Shown: positions 16,404-24,470 of the stretch, in pieces | Numbering within the stretch: the first letter of the stretch is position 1 | Layout of the letters: the number at the start of each line of letters is the position of its first letter | NCBI RefSeq assembly: GCF_002119665.1 | Contig: NZ_CP021111.1 | Span: 124,001 to 188,000 of the forward strand | DNA: 64,000 bases | Direction: 5' to 3' | Source of the DNA: Bordetella genomosp. 13 | Lineage (GTDB): Bacteria > Pseudomonadota > Gammaproteobacteria > Burkholderiales > Burkholderiaceae_B | Notes under the pieces: generated by a model | Seen by the model: the letters and a program-made list of their open reading frames with translations, nothing else | What the model was told of the DNA's origin: nothing | Databases searched by the model: none | Program-made: the position numbers and the translations under genes

Positions 16404-17471
16404 ATGGGTTCACCATCGCACGGCACGGCGGCGTCGCGGCGCCGCTTCCTGGCCGCATCGGCCAGCCTGACCGCAACCGGGCTGCTGGCTCCGTATACCG
16501 CGGCGTTCGGCGCCCAGAAGCTGGGCAAGGTGGCCTACGGCCAGGGCAGTATCGATCCCTTCTTCGCAGCCGGCTACGTGGCGCTGAAGCTGGGCTACTT
16601 CGGCGAGAACGGGCTCGAGGTCGAGTACCTGAATTCGCAGAGCGGGCCGCGCACCAATCAGCTGCTGGCGGCTGGCCAGATCCTGTTCGGCGCCACGGCG
16701 GCCACGGCCGCGCCCGCGCTGACACTGTCGGGCAAGCCCGCGGCGCTGGTGTTCGGCTTCGACCGCAAGCTCACCTATGCCAACCTCATCGTGCGCCGCG
16801 AGGACTACGACAGCGGCAAGGTGCGTACCCTGCAAGACCTGGCGGGCAAGCGCGTGGGCGCCACGCAGCCGCAGTCCAGCACCTGGCTGATGGCCGTGTA
16901 CCTGATGCAGAAGGCCGGGGTGGGCGACAAGGTGGACATCCGGCCGCTGGGCGACCTGGCCACCATGCTGGGCGCGTTGAAGACGGGTTCGGTGTCGGCC
17001 AGCATGGCCACCATGTCGATGATGGAGCAGGCCCAGCAGGAAGGCTGGGGCGTGCCCATCTTCGACGCCACCACCGAAGCCTCCTGGCAGGAATTCATGG
17101 GCGGCGACGTGCCTGGCATCGCCGCGCTGACGCTGCGCGACACCATCGAGAAGCGGCCCGAGGTCGTGCAGGCCTTCGTCAGCGGACTGGTGAAGGCGCA
17201 GGACTACATCACGGCCCACAGCGCCGCGCAGATCACCGACGCCATCTACGACGACTATCTCAGCGCTTTTCCGCGCCAGGCCATCGAGAAGACGCTGGGC
17301 GTGTACAAGCAGACGGTGTTCCTCAACGACAACATCATCACGCAGGACGCCTATGCGCGCATGACCGCCGTGATGGGCGACGGCCGCCAGTACAGCAACG
17401 AAGAGCTGAAGAACGCGCCCTACGACCGCTGCGTGGACATGCGCTTCGTGCGTCGCGCGCGGGGCCTGTGA
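16404..17471 (+). CDS. ABC transporter substrate-binding protein, NitT/TauT (NMT1/THI5-like)
   Basis: The 355-residue periplasmic protein has a twin-arginine signal (ASRRRFLAASASLTATG), so it is probably exported folded by Tat. The mature part begins KLGKVAYGQGSIDPFFAAGYVALKLGYFGENGLEVEYL, the start of NMT1/SsuA-like receptors. The ATG at 16404 has GAGG six bases upstream; the open frame starts at 16347 but lacks a ribosome site. The ATPase gene follows within three bases of the stop, and the permease gene after that. The ligand (a sulfonate, pyrimidine or aromatic acid) cannot be decided. Confidence 0.88.
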   Translation: MGSPSHGTAASRRRFLAASASLTATGLLAPYTAAFGAQKLGKVAYGQGSIDPFFAAGYVALKLGYFGENGLEVEYLNSQSGPRTNQLLAAGQILFGATAATAAPALTLSGKPAALVFGFDRKLTYANLIVRREDYDSGKVRTLQDLAGKRVGATQPQSSTWLMAVYLMQKAGVGDKVDIRPLGDLATMLGALKTGSVSASMATMSMMEQAQQEGWGVPIFDATTEASWQEFMGGDVPGIAALTLRDTIEKRPEVVQAFVSGLVKAQDYITAHSAAQITDAIYDDYLSAFPRQAIEKTLGVYKQTVFLNDNIITQDAYARMTAVMGDGRQYSNEELKNAPYDRCVDMRFVRRARGL

Positions 17472-17473
17472 CG

Positions 17474-18259
17474 ATGATAGAACTGGCGCAGGTCGGCAAG
17501 GCCTACCAGTCCCAGTCGGGCATGTCGCGCACGGGCATCGTGCACGCCGTAGGCCAGGTGGACCTGCACATCGCCGAGGGCGAGTTCGTTTCCATCGTCG
17601 GCCCGTCGGGATGCGGCAAGAGCACGCTGCTGAACATGATCGCGGGCTTCCTGCCGCCCACGACGGGCAGTATCCGCGTGGCCGGGCAGCCGGTGCAGGG
17701 CCGCGTGCCGCCGGCCCTGGGCTACATCTTCCAGAAGGACACGCTGCTGCCCTGGTACAGCGTGCGCAAGAACGTGGCGCTGGGCCTGCGGTTCCAGGGC
17801 GTGCCCGCCCAGCGTATCGCGCCGCGCGTGGCCGAACTGCTGGAGCTGGGCCATCTTTCGGGCTTTGCCGACGCGTATCCGCACCAGTTGTCCGGCGGCA
17901 TGCGCCGGCGCGTGGCGCTGTTGATGAGCCTGGCCGTCGAGCCGCGCATCCTGCTGCTGGACGAACCCTTCGGCGCGCTGGACACGCATACCAAGACTCA
18001 CCTGCACCGCGAACTGATGGAGATCTGGCGCAAGCTGGGCCAGACCATCGTCATGGTCACGCACGACCTGGACGAGGCCATCACGCTGTCCGACCGCGTG
18101 GTGGTGCTGTCGGGGCCGCCCAGCCGCGTGCTGCGCGACGAGCGCATCGATATCCCCCACCCGCGCGATGTATTCGCGCTGCGCGAGACACCGCAGTTCA
18201 CCGCCCACGTGCAAAGCCTGTGGTCGGTGCTGGGCCAGCAGTTCCGCGTGGCCGCCTGA
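17474..18259 (+). CDS. ABC transporter ATP-binding protein, NitT/TauT type
   Basis: The 261-residue ATPase has Walker A GPSGCGKST at residues 43-51, Q-loop FQKDTLLPW near 86, signature LSGGMRRRV near 138, Walker B ILLLDEPFGALD near 159 and the switch histidine in MVTHDLDEA near 193. ATG 17474 is used; a GTG at 17468 overlapping the previous stop (GTGA) is an equally possible coupled start. It powers uptake with the neighbouring receptor and permease. Confidence 0.92.
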   Translation: MIELAQVGKAYQSQSGMSRTGIVHAVGQVDLHIAEGEFVSIVGPSGCGKSTLLNMIAGFLPPTTGSIRVAGQPVQGRVPPALGYIFQKDTLLPWYSVRKNVALGLRFQGVPAQRIAPRVAELLELGHLSGFADAYPHQLSGGMRRRVALLMSLAVEPRILLLDEPFGALDTHTKTHLHRELMEIWRKLGQTIVMVTHDLDEAITLSDRVVVLSGPPSRVLRDERIDIPHPRDVFALRETPQFTAHVQSLWSVLGQQFRVAA

Positions 18260-18274
18260 GCTAGCGACGACGAC

Positions 18275-19204
18275 ATGGCACGTGATTTCCGATTCCTGCA
18301 CACCGCCATCCGGCGGCATGCGCTGCCTGCCGATGCCTCGGCCGCCGGCCTGCCGCCCGAGGCGGCCGCCGCCCTGCAAGACCAGTTGCGCCACGGCCGA
18401 CGCGCCGGCCTGCGCCACCGCCTGCGCGTCGGCGCGTGGCAGTTGTTGATTCTTGCCGTGCTGCTGGGCGCGTGGGAAGGGCTGACCCGCATTCCCTGGT
18501 TCGTGCAGAACACGCTGTTCGACCCATTCTTCATCAGCCAGCCCTCGCGCGTGGCGCTGCGGCTTTGGCAGTGGCTGCAGCCCGGGCCGCGCTCGGTGTG
18601 GCCGCACCTGTGGCTCACACTGGAGGCCACGCTGCTGGGGCTGCTGGCGGGAGTGGGCAGCGGGTTCGCGGTGGGGCTGGCGCTGTCGCGCAGCCGCATG
18701 CTGTCCGAGGTGTGCAACCCGTTCATCGTGGCCTTCAACTCGATGCCGCGCATCGCGTTCGTGCCGCTCATCACCATGTTCTTCGGCCTGGGGCTGGCGT
18801 CCAAGGTGGTCACCTCGTGGTTCGTGGTGTTCTTTCTGGTGTTCTTCAACACCTACAAGGGCGGACGCAGCGTCGAGCGCGAACTGGTCGACTTCTGCCG
18901 CACGCTGGGCGGCTCGCCGCGGCAGATCCTGTGGCGCGTGCGCATTCCCACCGCGGCGGCCTGGACCTTCGCGGCGCTGCCCAACGCCATCAGCTTCGCG
19001 CTGATCGGGGTGGTGTTGGCCGAGTTCGTGGGCTCCACCACCGGCATGGGTTACCTGATGATCACCGCGCTGGCCACGCTGAACGCAACCGACATGTTCG
19101 CGGCCGTGACGCTGTTGTCCGTCGTGGGCATTGTGCTGGTCTACGCCGTGACCTGGCTGGAACGCAGGCTGCTGCACTGGGCGCCGGAGTTCCGCGACGC
19201 CTAG
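18275..19204 (+). CDS. ABC transporter permease, NitT/TauT (SsuC-like)
   Basis: The 309-residue inner-membrane protein has about six TM helices and the cytoplasmic EAA loop (ELVDFCRTLGGSPRQILWRVRIP, near residues 205-227) that docks to the ATPase. The first about 60 residues are an unusual hydrophilic Ala/Arg-rich extension before the first TM. It is third in the receptor-ATPase-permease operon, 15 bp after the ATPase. Its stop codon lies inside a 24-bp perfect palindrome. Confidence 0.9.
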   Translation: MARDFRFLHTAIRRHALPADASAAGLPPEAAAALQDQLRHGRRAGLRHRLRVGAWQLLILAVLLGAWEGLTRIPWFVQNTLFDPFFISQPSRVALRLWQWLQPGPRSVWPHLWLTLEATLLGLLAGVGSGFAVGLALSRSRMLSEVCNPFIVAFNSMPRIAFVPLITMFFGLGLASKVVTSWFVVFFLVFFNTYKGGRSVERELVDFCRTLGGSPRQILWRVRIPTAAAWTFAALPNAISFALIGVVLAEFVGSTTGMGYLMITALATLNATDMFAAVTLLSVVGIVLVYAVTWLERRLLHWAPEFRDA

Positions 19205-19224
19205 GGCCTGTTAACAGGCCCTAG
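19201..19224. repeat. 24-bp perfect palindrome at the end of the ABC operon
   Basis: CTAGGGCCTG and CAGGCCCTAG flank TTAA, giving a perfect 12+12 palindrome that covers the permease stop codon. As RNA it would form a 10-bp GC-rich stem with a four-base loop. It has no T-run after it, so it could be a processing or attenuation hairpin, or a protein-binding site. The SDR gene starts 76 bp further on. Confidence 0.6.
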
Positions 19225-19299
19225 CGCCGCTCGTGGCTCCGTGGCTTTGCGGCCCGCTGTCGGCGCCGCTGTCCCACGTTCCTGTTTCGAGTAAACCGC

Positions 19300-20079
19300 A
19301 TGAGCGCATCCGCATATCTGCAGCAGTTTTCCCTGGCGGGGCAGGTCGCCCTGGTGACCGGATCGGCACGGGGCCTGGGCGCGTGCATTGCCCGCGCGCT
19401 GGCCGGTTGCGGCGCCCATGTCCTCGTCAACGGCCGCAACGAGCAGGCCGTGCGGGATGCCGTGGATGACATGCGGGCCGACGGGCTGGCGGCCTCGGCC
19501 CTGCCCTTCGATGTGGTTGACGATGCCGCGGTGGAGCGGGCATACGCGCGCATCGATGCCGACTTCGGCAGGCTGGACATCCTGGTCAACAACGTCGGGG
19601 CGCGCAACCGCAAGCCGTTGCACGAGATGACCGCGGCCGAGATCCGGGCCCTGATCGACACCGATCTGGTGGCGGGCATACTGCTGGCCAAGCTGGCGGC
19701 CGAGCGCATGGCGCGCCACCGCCATGGACGCCTGATCGCCATCACCTCAGTGGCGGGCGAGCTGGCCCGGGCCGGCGACTCGGTGTATCCCGCGGCGAAG
19801 CAGGGCTTGACCGGCATGGTGCGCGCGCTGGCCATGGAATACGGCGGCCTGGGCATCACCAGCAACGCGATCGCGCCCGGAACCTTCGCCACCGAGACGA
19901 ATGCCGCCATCGTCGCGGACCCCGTGATGGGCGCCGCGCTGGCCGCGCGCAATCCCATGGGGCGATGGGGCCGGCCCGACGAGATCGCCGGCGCCGCGGT
20001 GTTCCTCGCCTCGGCCGCCGCCTCGTACGTCAACGGACACGTCCTGGTCGTCGACGGGGGCTTGTCCGTGCAGTTCTGA
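19300..20079 (+). CDS. SDR family NAD(P)-dependent oxidoreductase
   Basis: The 259-residue Rossmann protein has the cofactor loop TGSARGLG at residues 20-27, NNVG at 97-100, and the catalytic Ser150, Tyr163 and Lys167 (S-x12-Y-x3-K). This is a complete classical SDR, resembling gluconate 5-dehydrogenase and 3-oxoacyl reductases in overall pattern (GRWGRPDEIAGAAVFLAS near the end). An Asp/Asn-type position after strand 2 (VNGRN) does not clearly show NAD versus NADP preference. It sits between the ABC operon and an aldehyde dehydrogenase, suggesting oxidation of an imported alcohol. Confidence 0.88.
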   Translation: MSASAYLQQFSLAGQVALVTGSARGLGACIARALAGCGAHVLVNGRNEQAVRDAVDDMRADGLAASALPFDVVDDAAVERAYARIDADFGRLDILVNNVGARNRKPLHEMTAAEIRALIDTDLVAGILLAKLAAERMARHRHGRLIAITSVAGELARAGDSVYPAAKQGLTGMVRALAMEYGGLGITSNAIAPGTFATETNAAIVADPVMGAALAARNPMGRWGRPDEIAGAAVFLASAAASYVNGHVLVVDGGLSVQF

Positions 20080-20208
20080 CGGGCTGTTTACACTGAAGGC
20101 CTGCCCACATTGGAAGCCGCCAGGCCGCACGGCGCGGCGGCGCGCCCACGGCAGGCGCCCCGGTCGTACGGGCGCGCCCTTCCCAAAGCATTTCTAGCAG
20201 AGGTGGAT

Positions 20209-21642
20209 ATGAGACAGCACTTCATCGACAATCGTCCGGCGGCAGGCGCTTCGGGCGAGCGTATTCCGGTCATAGACCCGTCCAGCGGGCAGGAGTACGA
20301 CAGCATCGCGCGCGGCACCGCCGCCGATGTCGATGCGGCCGTGCAGGCCGCGCGGCGCGCCTACGACGGCGCCTGGGGGCGCCTGAGCCACGCCGAGCGG
20401 GGCAGGCTGCTGCTGAAACTGTCCTTGAAGGTGCTGGACCATTTCGACGAGCTGGCCGAGATCGAATCGCGCGACTGCGGCAAGCCGACCAAACAGGCGC
20501 GTGCCGACGTGACCGCCATCGCGCGCTACTTCGAGTTCTACGGCGGCGCGGCCGACAAGCTGCATGGCGAGACGCTGCCCTACACGCAGGGCTACACCGT
20601 GCTTACCCTGCGCGAGCCGCACGGCGTCACGGGCCACATCGTGCCCTGGAACTATCCGCTGCAGATCTTCGGCCGCAGCGTCGGCGCCGCGCTGGCCGCG
20701 GGCAATGCCTGCGTGGTCAAGCCGGCCGAGGACGCCTGCCTGTCGCTGCTGCGCGTGGCCGAGCTGGCCGCCGAGGTGGGCTTCCCGGCCGGTGCGCTGA
20801 ACATCGTCACGGGGTATGGCCACGAGGCCGGCGACGCGCTGGCCCGCCATCCCGGCATCGACCACATCTCGTTCACGGGCTCGCCGCGCATCGGCGCGCT
20901 GGTCACGCAGGCCGCGGCCGAGCGGCACGTGCCGGTGACGCTCGAGCTGGGCGGCAAATCGCCCCAGATCGTGTTTGCCGACGCCGACATCGACGCCATG
21001 CTGCCCGTGGCGGTCAACGCCATCGTGCAGAACGCCGGACAGACCTGCTCTGCGGGCAGCCGCCTGCTGGTGGAGCGCAGCGCGTATGAGGCCGTGCTGG
21101 AGCGCCTGGGCGCCGCCTTTGCCGCGCTGCGCACGGGGCCCGGGAAGATGGACCTGGACTGCGGTCCGCTGATCCGCAAGACCCAGCTGCAGCGCGTGCA
21201 GGGCTTCCTGCAGGCCGCCGAGCAGGACGGCATCGCCACGGTAGCCAGCGGCGCCGTCGTCGACGGTGCGCCGGCCGATGGCTATTACCAGGCGCCCGTG
21301 CTGCTGCGCGACGTGCCCGTGACCCACAAGCTGGCGCAGGAAGAAGTGTTCGGGCCGGTGCTGGCCGCCATGCCGTTCGACAACGAGGCGGACGCCGCGC
21401 GCATCGCCAACGCCACCGAATACGGCCTGGCCGCCAGCATCTGGACGCGCGACGGCGCACGCCAGCTGCGACTGGCCCGCAAACTGCGCAGCGGCCAGGT
21501 GTTCATCAACAACTATGGCGCGGGCGGCGGCATCGAACTGCCTTTCGGCGGCGTGAAGGCCAGCGGCCATGGGCGCGAGAAGGGGTTCGAAGCCCTGTAT
21601 GGCTTCACCGTGCTGAAGACGATATCGATCAAGCACGACTGA
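20209..21642 (+). CDS. Aldehyde dehydrogenase family protein
   Basis: The 477-residue enzyme oxidises an aldehyde to an acid with NAD(P). PWNYPLQ (near 148) and FTGSPRIG (near 223) bind the cofactor, LELGGKSP carries the general-base Glu246, and GQTCSAG carries the nucleophile Cys280; the 34-residue spacing is normal. The end motif PFGGVKASGHGREKG is also present. ATG 20209 has AGAGGTGG upstream; the frame is open from 20110 without homology. With the SDR gene upstream it would take an alcohol through aldehyde to acid. Confidence 0.92.
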   Translation: MRQHFIDNRPAAGASGERIPVIDPSSGQEYDSIARGTAADVDAAVQAARRAYDGAWGRLSHAERGRLLLKLSLKVLDHFDELAEIESRDCGKPTKQARADVTAIARYFEFYGGAADKLHGETLPYTQGYTVLTLREPHGVTGHIVPWNYPLQIFGRSVGAALAAGNACVVKPAEDACLSLLRVAELAAEVGFPAGALNIVTGYGHEAGDALARHPGIDHISFTGSPRIGALVTQAAAERHVPVTLELGGKSPQIVFADADIDAMLPVAVNAIVQNAGQTCSAGSRLLVERSAYEAVLERLGAAFAALRTGPGKMDLDCGPLIRKTQLQRVQGFLQAAEQDGIATVASGAVVDGAPADGYYQAPVLLRDVPVTHKLAQEEVFGPVLAAMPFDNEADAARIANATEYGLAASIWTRDGARQLRLARKLRSGQVFINNYGAGGGIELPFGGVKASGHGREKGFEALYGFTVLKTISIKHD

Positions 21643-21657
21643 GCGCGTGTTGGCCAG

Positions 21658-21684
21658 CACCGGCCGGTGGGAATCAGGCCGGTG
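21658..21684. terminator. Hairpin downstream of the aldehyde dehydrogenase gene
   Basis: CACCGGCC and GGCCGGTG form an 8-bp GC stem around an 11-base loop, 15 bp after the ALDH stop and overlapping the end of the vapC remnant on the other strand. There is no T-run. It is a possible weak bidirectional terminator. Confidence 0.35.
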
Positions 21685-21875
21685 CCGGATGTGCGGCCAG
21701 CCCCAGCTTGTCGGCTGCATGGTTCAACCGCTTGTCGCGGGTCCATAAGCGCGTACCAGGACGTAGAGCGACGGCGGTGAGCAAATGCAATGTCGCGCCT
21801 TTCCAGCAAGGTTCGCAAGTGAGCGTTCTTTCCTGCGAAATGATCGACCCAGATCGCGGAGTCAACGAGCATCAT
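21674..21875 (-). pseudogene. vapC: vapC toxin remnant (PIN domain), internally deleted and frameshifted
   Basis: The first 33 codons (MMLVDSAIWVDHF...RRDIAFAH) match the start of a PIN-domain VapC, including the first catalytic Asp. The frame then continues into unrelated sequence. In the next frame the same DNA encodes LLTAVALRPGTRLWTRDKRL and a normal VapC tail ending at 21674. About 75-80 internal residues, with the other catalytic acids, are therefore missing, and the two ends are joined out of frame. The start overlaps the antitoxin stop as in intact vapBC operons. It cannot be an active nuclease. Confidence 0.75.
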
Positions 21876-22137
21876 TGTCGCGCCTCGGTTGCCGCCACGC
21901 CTTGTCCGTCAGACCAGGGGCGACGCCATGAAGACGAGCCAGCTGCCGGGATGCTTCCAGTTCGATGAGATACTTCAGTGCACGGTCTACCAGTGCCGAG
22001 GCTTCATGGATTCCGGTGTAGGACCTCGCTTTTGCCGGAAGTTCGTTGTCAAGTGCCAGGGTGGTGGGCGTTCGGAATGCCTGCGGCCTGCTCCGCACCA
22101 GCCCGGTGTTCATGCCGTTTGCAATATCCACGTTCAT
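21862..22137 (-). CDS. vapB: VapB-type antitoxin, retained beside a broken toxin
   Basis: The C-terminal about 65 residues (TTLALDNELPAKARSYTGIHEASALVDRALKYLI) fit VapB antitoxins, with a short ribbon strand and the T-G-x-x-E-x-x-A-L-V-x-x-A-L helix. The family's usual Met start is replaced by FRTPTTL. The open frame therefore starts earlier, at ATG 22137 with GGAAG nearby, or ATG 22152, adding about 25 unrelated residues. The stop overlaps the toxin start. With vapC destroyed it may still bind its operator, or it may be decaying. Confidence 0.65.
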   Translation of the reverse strand: MNVDIANGMNTGLVRSRPQAFRTPTTLALDNELPAKARSYTGIHEASALVDRALKYLIELEASRQLARLHGVAPGLTDKAWRQPRRDNDAR

Positions 22138-22276
22138 GACGCTTTCTTCCATTCTGATGTCACTGTAAGCCTGCAGTCTGCATCAGCTTGGGAAGTGCAA
22201 TGGCTTTCCTTCAACAAATCGGCCATGTCCGACGTCGCCAGGGACATCTTGGTCCTCATACCCACACGCATGTATG

Positions 22277-22318
22277 AAAAAACCCCCGACGTCGGACGCC
22301 TGTCCAACTGTCGGGGGT
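22277..22318 (-). terminator. Rho-independent terminator of leuA
   Basis: Reading the minus strand, CCCCCGAC and GTCGGGGG form an 8-bp stem, with a small GGAC/GTCC stem inside the 19-base loop, followed directly by six Ts. It lies about 70 bp past the leuA stop. Confidence 0.85.
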
Positions 22319-22388
22319 GTTCATGGCAATTGATGCCCGCTAGTCACCGAAGCGAGCGCTCCAGGGCAGATCGCCCCGGACGCGCCCG

Positions 22389-24095
22389 TCAGGCCGCCAC
22401 GGCCTCGTCGGCATCCACCGTCTTGCCGGCGGCCAGGTGCCGGTTCACGGCGCTCAGCACCGCCCGGAACGACGCCGTCACGATGTCGCGGTCGATGCCC
22501 ACGCCGAAGCCGGTGGGCGAATCGCCCACGCGCACCTCGACATAGCTGGCCGCGCGGGTGTCGGTGCCCGTGCCGATGGCGTGCTCGTGGTAGTCCATGA
22601 TGCGCACCGGCACGTCCAGCGCCGCCACGAAGGCCGAGATCGCGCCGTCGCCGCTGCCGGTCACGGTGCGGCGTACACCTTCGTACTCGAGTTCGGCCGT
22701 GATGGTGAACTGCTTGCCTTCGCCGGCCGAAGGGTCGCCGTCGATGCGATGGCGGATCAGCGTCCACGGCGAGTGCTGTTGCAGGTATTCCTCGTTGAAG
22801 ATGGTGTAGACGTCGGCCGCCGTGACTTCGCGCCCGGTCTCGTCGGTGACGCGCTGGATGGCGCGGCTGAATTCGATCTGCAGACGGCGCGGCAGTTCGA
22901 GGCCGTGTTCTTGTTCGAGCAGGTACGATACGCCGCCCTTGCCCGACTGGCTGTTGACGCGGATCACGGCGTCGTAGCTGCGGCCCAGGTCGGCCGGGTC
23001 GATGGGCAGATAGGGCACTTCCCAGACGGCGTCCGGGGCCTGCTGCGCGAAGCCCTTCTTGATGGCGTCCTGGTGCGAGCCTGAGAAGGCGGTGAACACG
23101 AGATCGCCAGCGTAGGGATGGCGCGGATGCACGGGCAATTGATTGCAGTACTCGGCACAGCGGCGCACCTCGTCGATGTCCGAGAAGTCCAGCCCAGGGT
23201 GCACGCCTTGCGTGTACAGGTTCAGCGCGAGCGTCACCAGGTCGACGTTGCCGGTGCGCTCGCCGCTGCCGAACAGGCAGCCCTCGATGCGGTCGGCTCC
23301 GGCCATGACGGCGAACTCGGCCGCCGCCACCGCGGTGCCGCGGTCATTGTGCGGATGCACGCTGAGCACGATGCTGTCGCGGCGCGCCAGGTTGCGGTGC
23401 ATCCATTCGATCTGGTCGGCGTACAGGTTGGGCGTGGTGGCCTCGATGGTGGCCGGCAGGTTGAGCACGAGCTTCTTCTGCGGCGTGGCGTCCCATTCCT
23501 CGGCCACGGCGTTGGACACTTCCAGCGCGAACTCGGGCTCGGTGGTGCTGAAGACCTCCGGCGAGTACTCGTACAGCCACTGCGTTTCGGGGTGCTGGGC
23601 CATGTACTTCTTGACCAGGCGCGTGCCGGTGACCGCGATGTTGCGGATCTCGTCCTTGCTCATGTTGAAGACGATCTTGCGGAACGCGGGCGCGCAGGCG
23701 TTGTACAGGTGCACCATGGCGCGCTTGGCGCCCGCGGCCGATTCCACCGTGCGGCTGATGAGGTCTTCGCGCGCCTGGGTCAGCACGATGATGGTGACGT
23801 CATCGGGAATGCGGCGCTCTTCGATCAGCTTGCGCACGAAATCGAAGTCGGTCTGCGAGGCCGACGGAAAGCCCACCTCGATTTCCTTGAAACCGATCTT
23901 CACCAGCTGGTCGAAGAACCGCAGCTTGCGTTCCACGCTCATCGGCTCGATCAGCGCCTGGTTGCCGTCGCGCAGATCGGTGCTCATCCAGATCGGCGGA
24001 GCGGTGATGCGGCGGCTGGGCCAAGTGCGGTCGGCGAAGTCCTGGGCGAACGGGCGGAAGGGAACGTATTTGGCGGCGGGGTTGGCGAGCATCAT
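22389..24095 (-). CDS. leuA: 2-isopropylmalate synthase
   Basis: The 568-residue enzyme condenses 2-oxoisovalerate with acetyl-CoA in the first committed step of leucine synthesis. [11 protein letters not shown] near residue 40 starts the HMG-CoA-lyase-like TIM barrel, the metal histidines are in [10 protein letters not shown], and [15 protein letters not shown] is the family active-site signature. The last about 120 residues form the leucine-binding allosteric domain. The long form resembles the actinobacterial-type LeuA, not the E. coli one. ATG 24095, with GAGGTG upstream, is used; another ATG follows at once. A candidate leader peptide and a structured leader lie upstream. Confidence 0.95.
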   Translation of the reverse strand: MMLANPAAKYVPFRPFAQDFADRTWPSRRITAPPIWMSTDLRDGNQALIEPMSVERKLRFFDQLVKIGFKEIEVGFPSASQTDFDFVRKLIEERRIPDDVTIIVLTQAREDLISRTVESAAGAKRAMVHLYNACAPAFRKIVFNMSKDEIRNIAVTGTRLVKKYMAQHPETQWLYEYSPEVFSTTEPEFALEVSNAVAEEWDATPQKKLVLNLPATIEATTPNLYADQIEWMHRNLARRDSIVLSVHPHNDRGTAVAAAEFAVMAGADRIEGCLFGSGERTGNVDLVTLALNLYTQGVHPGLDFSDIDEVRRCAEYCNQLPVHPRHPYAGDLVFTAFSGSHQDAIKKGFAQQAPDAVWEVPYLPIDPADLGRSYDAVIRVNSQSGKGGVSYLLEQEHGLELPRRLQIEFSRAIQRVTDETGREVTAADVYTIFNEEYLQQHSPWTLIRHRIDGDPSAGEGKQFTITAELEYEGVRRTVTGSGDGAISAFVAALDVPVRIMDYHEHAIGTGTDTRAASYVEVRVGDSPTGFGVGIDRDIVTASFRAVLSAVNRHLAAGKTVDADEAVAA

Positions 24096-24115
24096 CGGTA
24101 CACCTCGGTAACTGG

Positions 24116-24204
24116 GAATCCGGAGGCCACCGGCCGCAGCGCGTACGCGCATTCGGCGGCGGCGGCCTGTTTGCAGGCTTCAGGCCAGGATAGTGGCCGG
24201 ATTC
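24116..24204 (-). promoter_or_regulatory. Long-range stem in the leuA leader
   Basis: On the minus strand GAATCCGGCCAC (24204-24193) can pair with all of its complement at 24130-24116, with only a three-base TCC bulge, giving 12 bp. The enclosed bases contain smaller stems (GCCTG-CAAA-CAGGC and the palindrome GCGCGTACGCGC). The stem ends about seven bases before the leuA ribosome site, so folding could affect translation start. No T-run terminator was found in the leader. Confidence 0.5.
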
Positions 24205-24286
24205 GGTTTCAAATCGGAGAAAGCGGAAGGAGGACGCGTGGCGAGCGTACGGTCCGGGGACCCAGGCTGCCGAGCTACCACGGACC

Positions 24287-24361
24287 CTAGGCCCGGCAAC
24301 CGATCGGTAGGTGTAGCGATAGCGCTAGTAGAAGCGCGCCGCGGGCAGCGGACGGGCGCAA
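24287..24361 (-). CDS. Candidate leucine leader peptide for leuA
   Basis: A TTG at 24361, five bases after GGTGG, opens a 24-codon frame ending in TAG at 24287. It contains the stretch L-L-L-A-L-S-L-H-L at 24334-24308, in which five of the six Leu codons are CTA, otherwise the rarest Leu codon in GC-rich DNA like this. The same frame is open back to an ATG at 24424 (45 residues), so the start is uncertain. This is the classic signature of a translational attenuation peptide that senses charged tRNA(Leu), and it lies 191 bp before leuA on the same strand. It is an inference; no transcript data are available. Confidence 0.6.
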   Translation of the reverse strand: MRPSAARGALLLALSLHLPIGCRA

Positions 24362-24470
24362 GCCGGCCACCGAGGCGTCGGAGCGCTCGGTAGCGATTGC
24401 GTAGGAGGTGCAAAAGGCGACCATAACCCGTAGTCAAACATATTTTGCGCCGAGGCGCAATTGCGGCGGC

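Noticed and set aside
18275..18300. Sigma-54 (-24/-12) promoter suggested by TGGCAC
   Set aside because: The required TTGC at the correct spacing is absent.
24180..24437. 85-residue frame in the leuA leader (TTG start, LLHLL)
   Set aside because: It runs through the predicted stems nearly to leuA, uses ordinary codons and has no homology signal.
24325..24445. Alternative leuA leader peptide starting MFDYGLWSPF
   Set aside because: This frame has no Leu run and stops inside the CTA cluster; the frame with the CTA codons fits a leader better.
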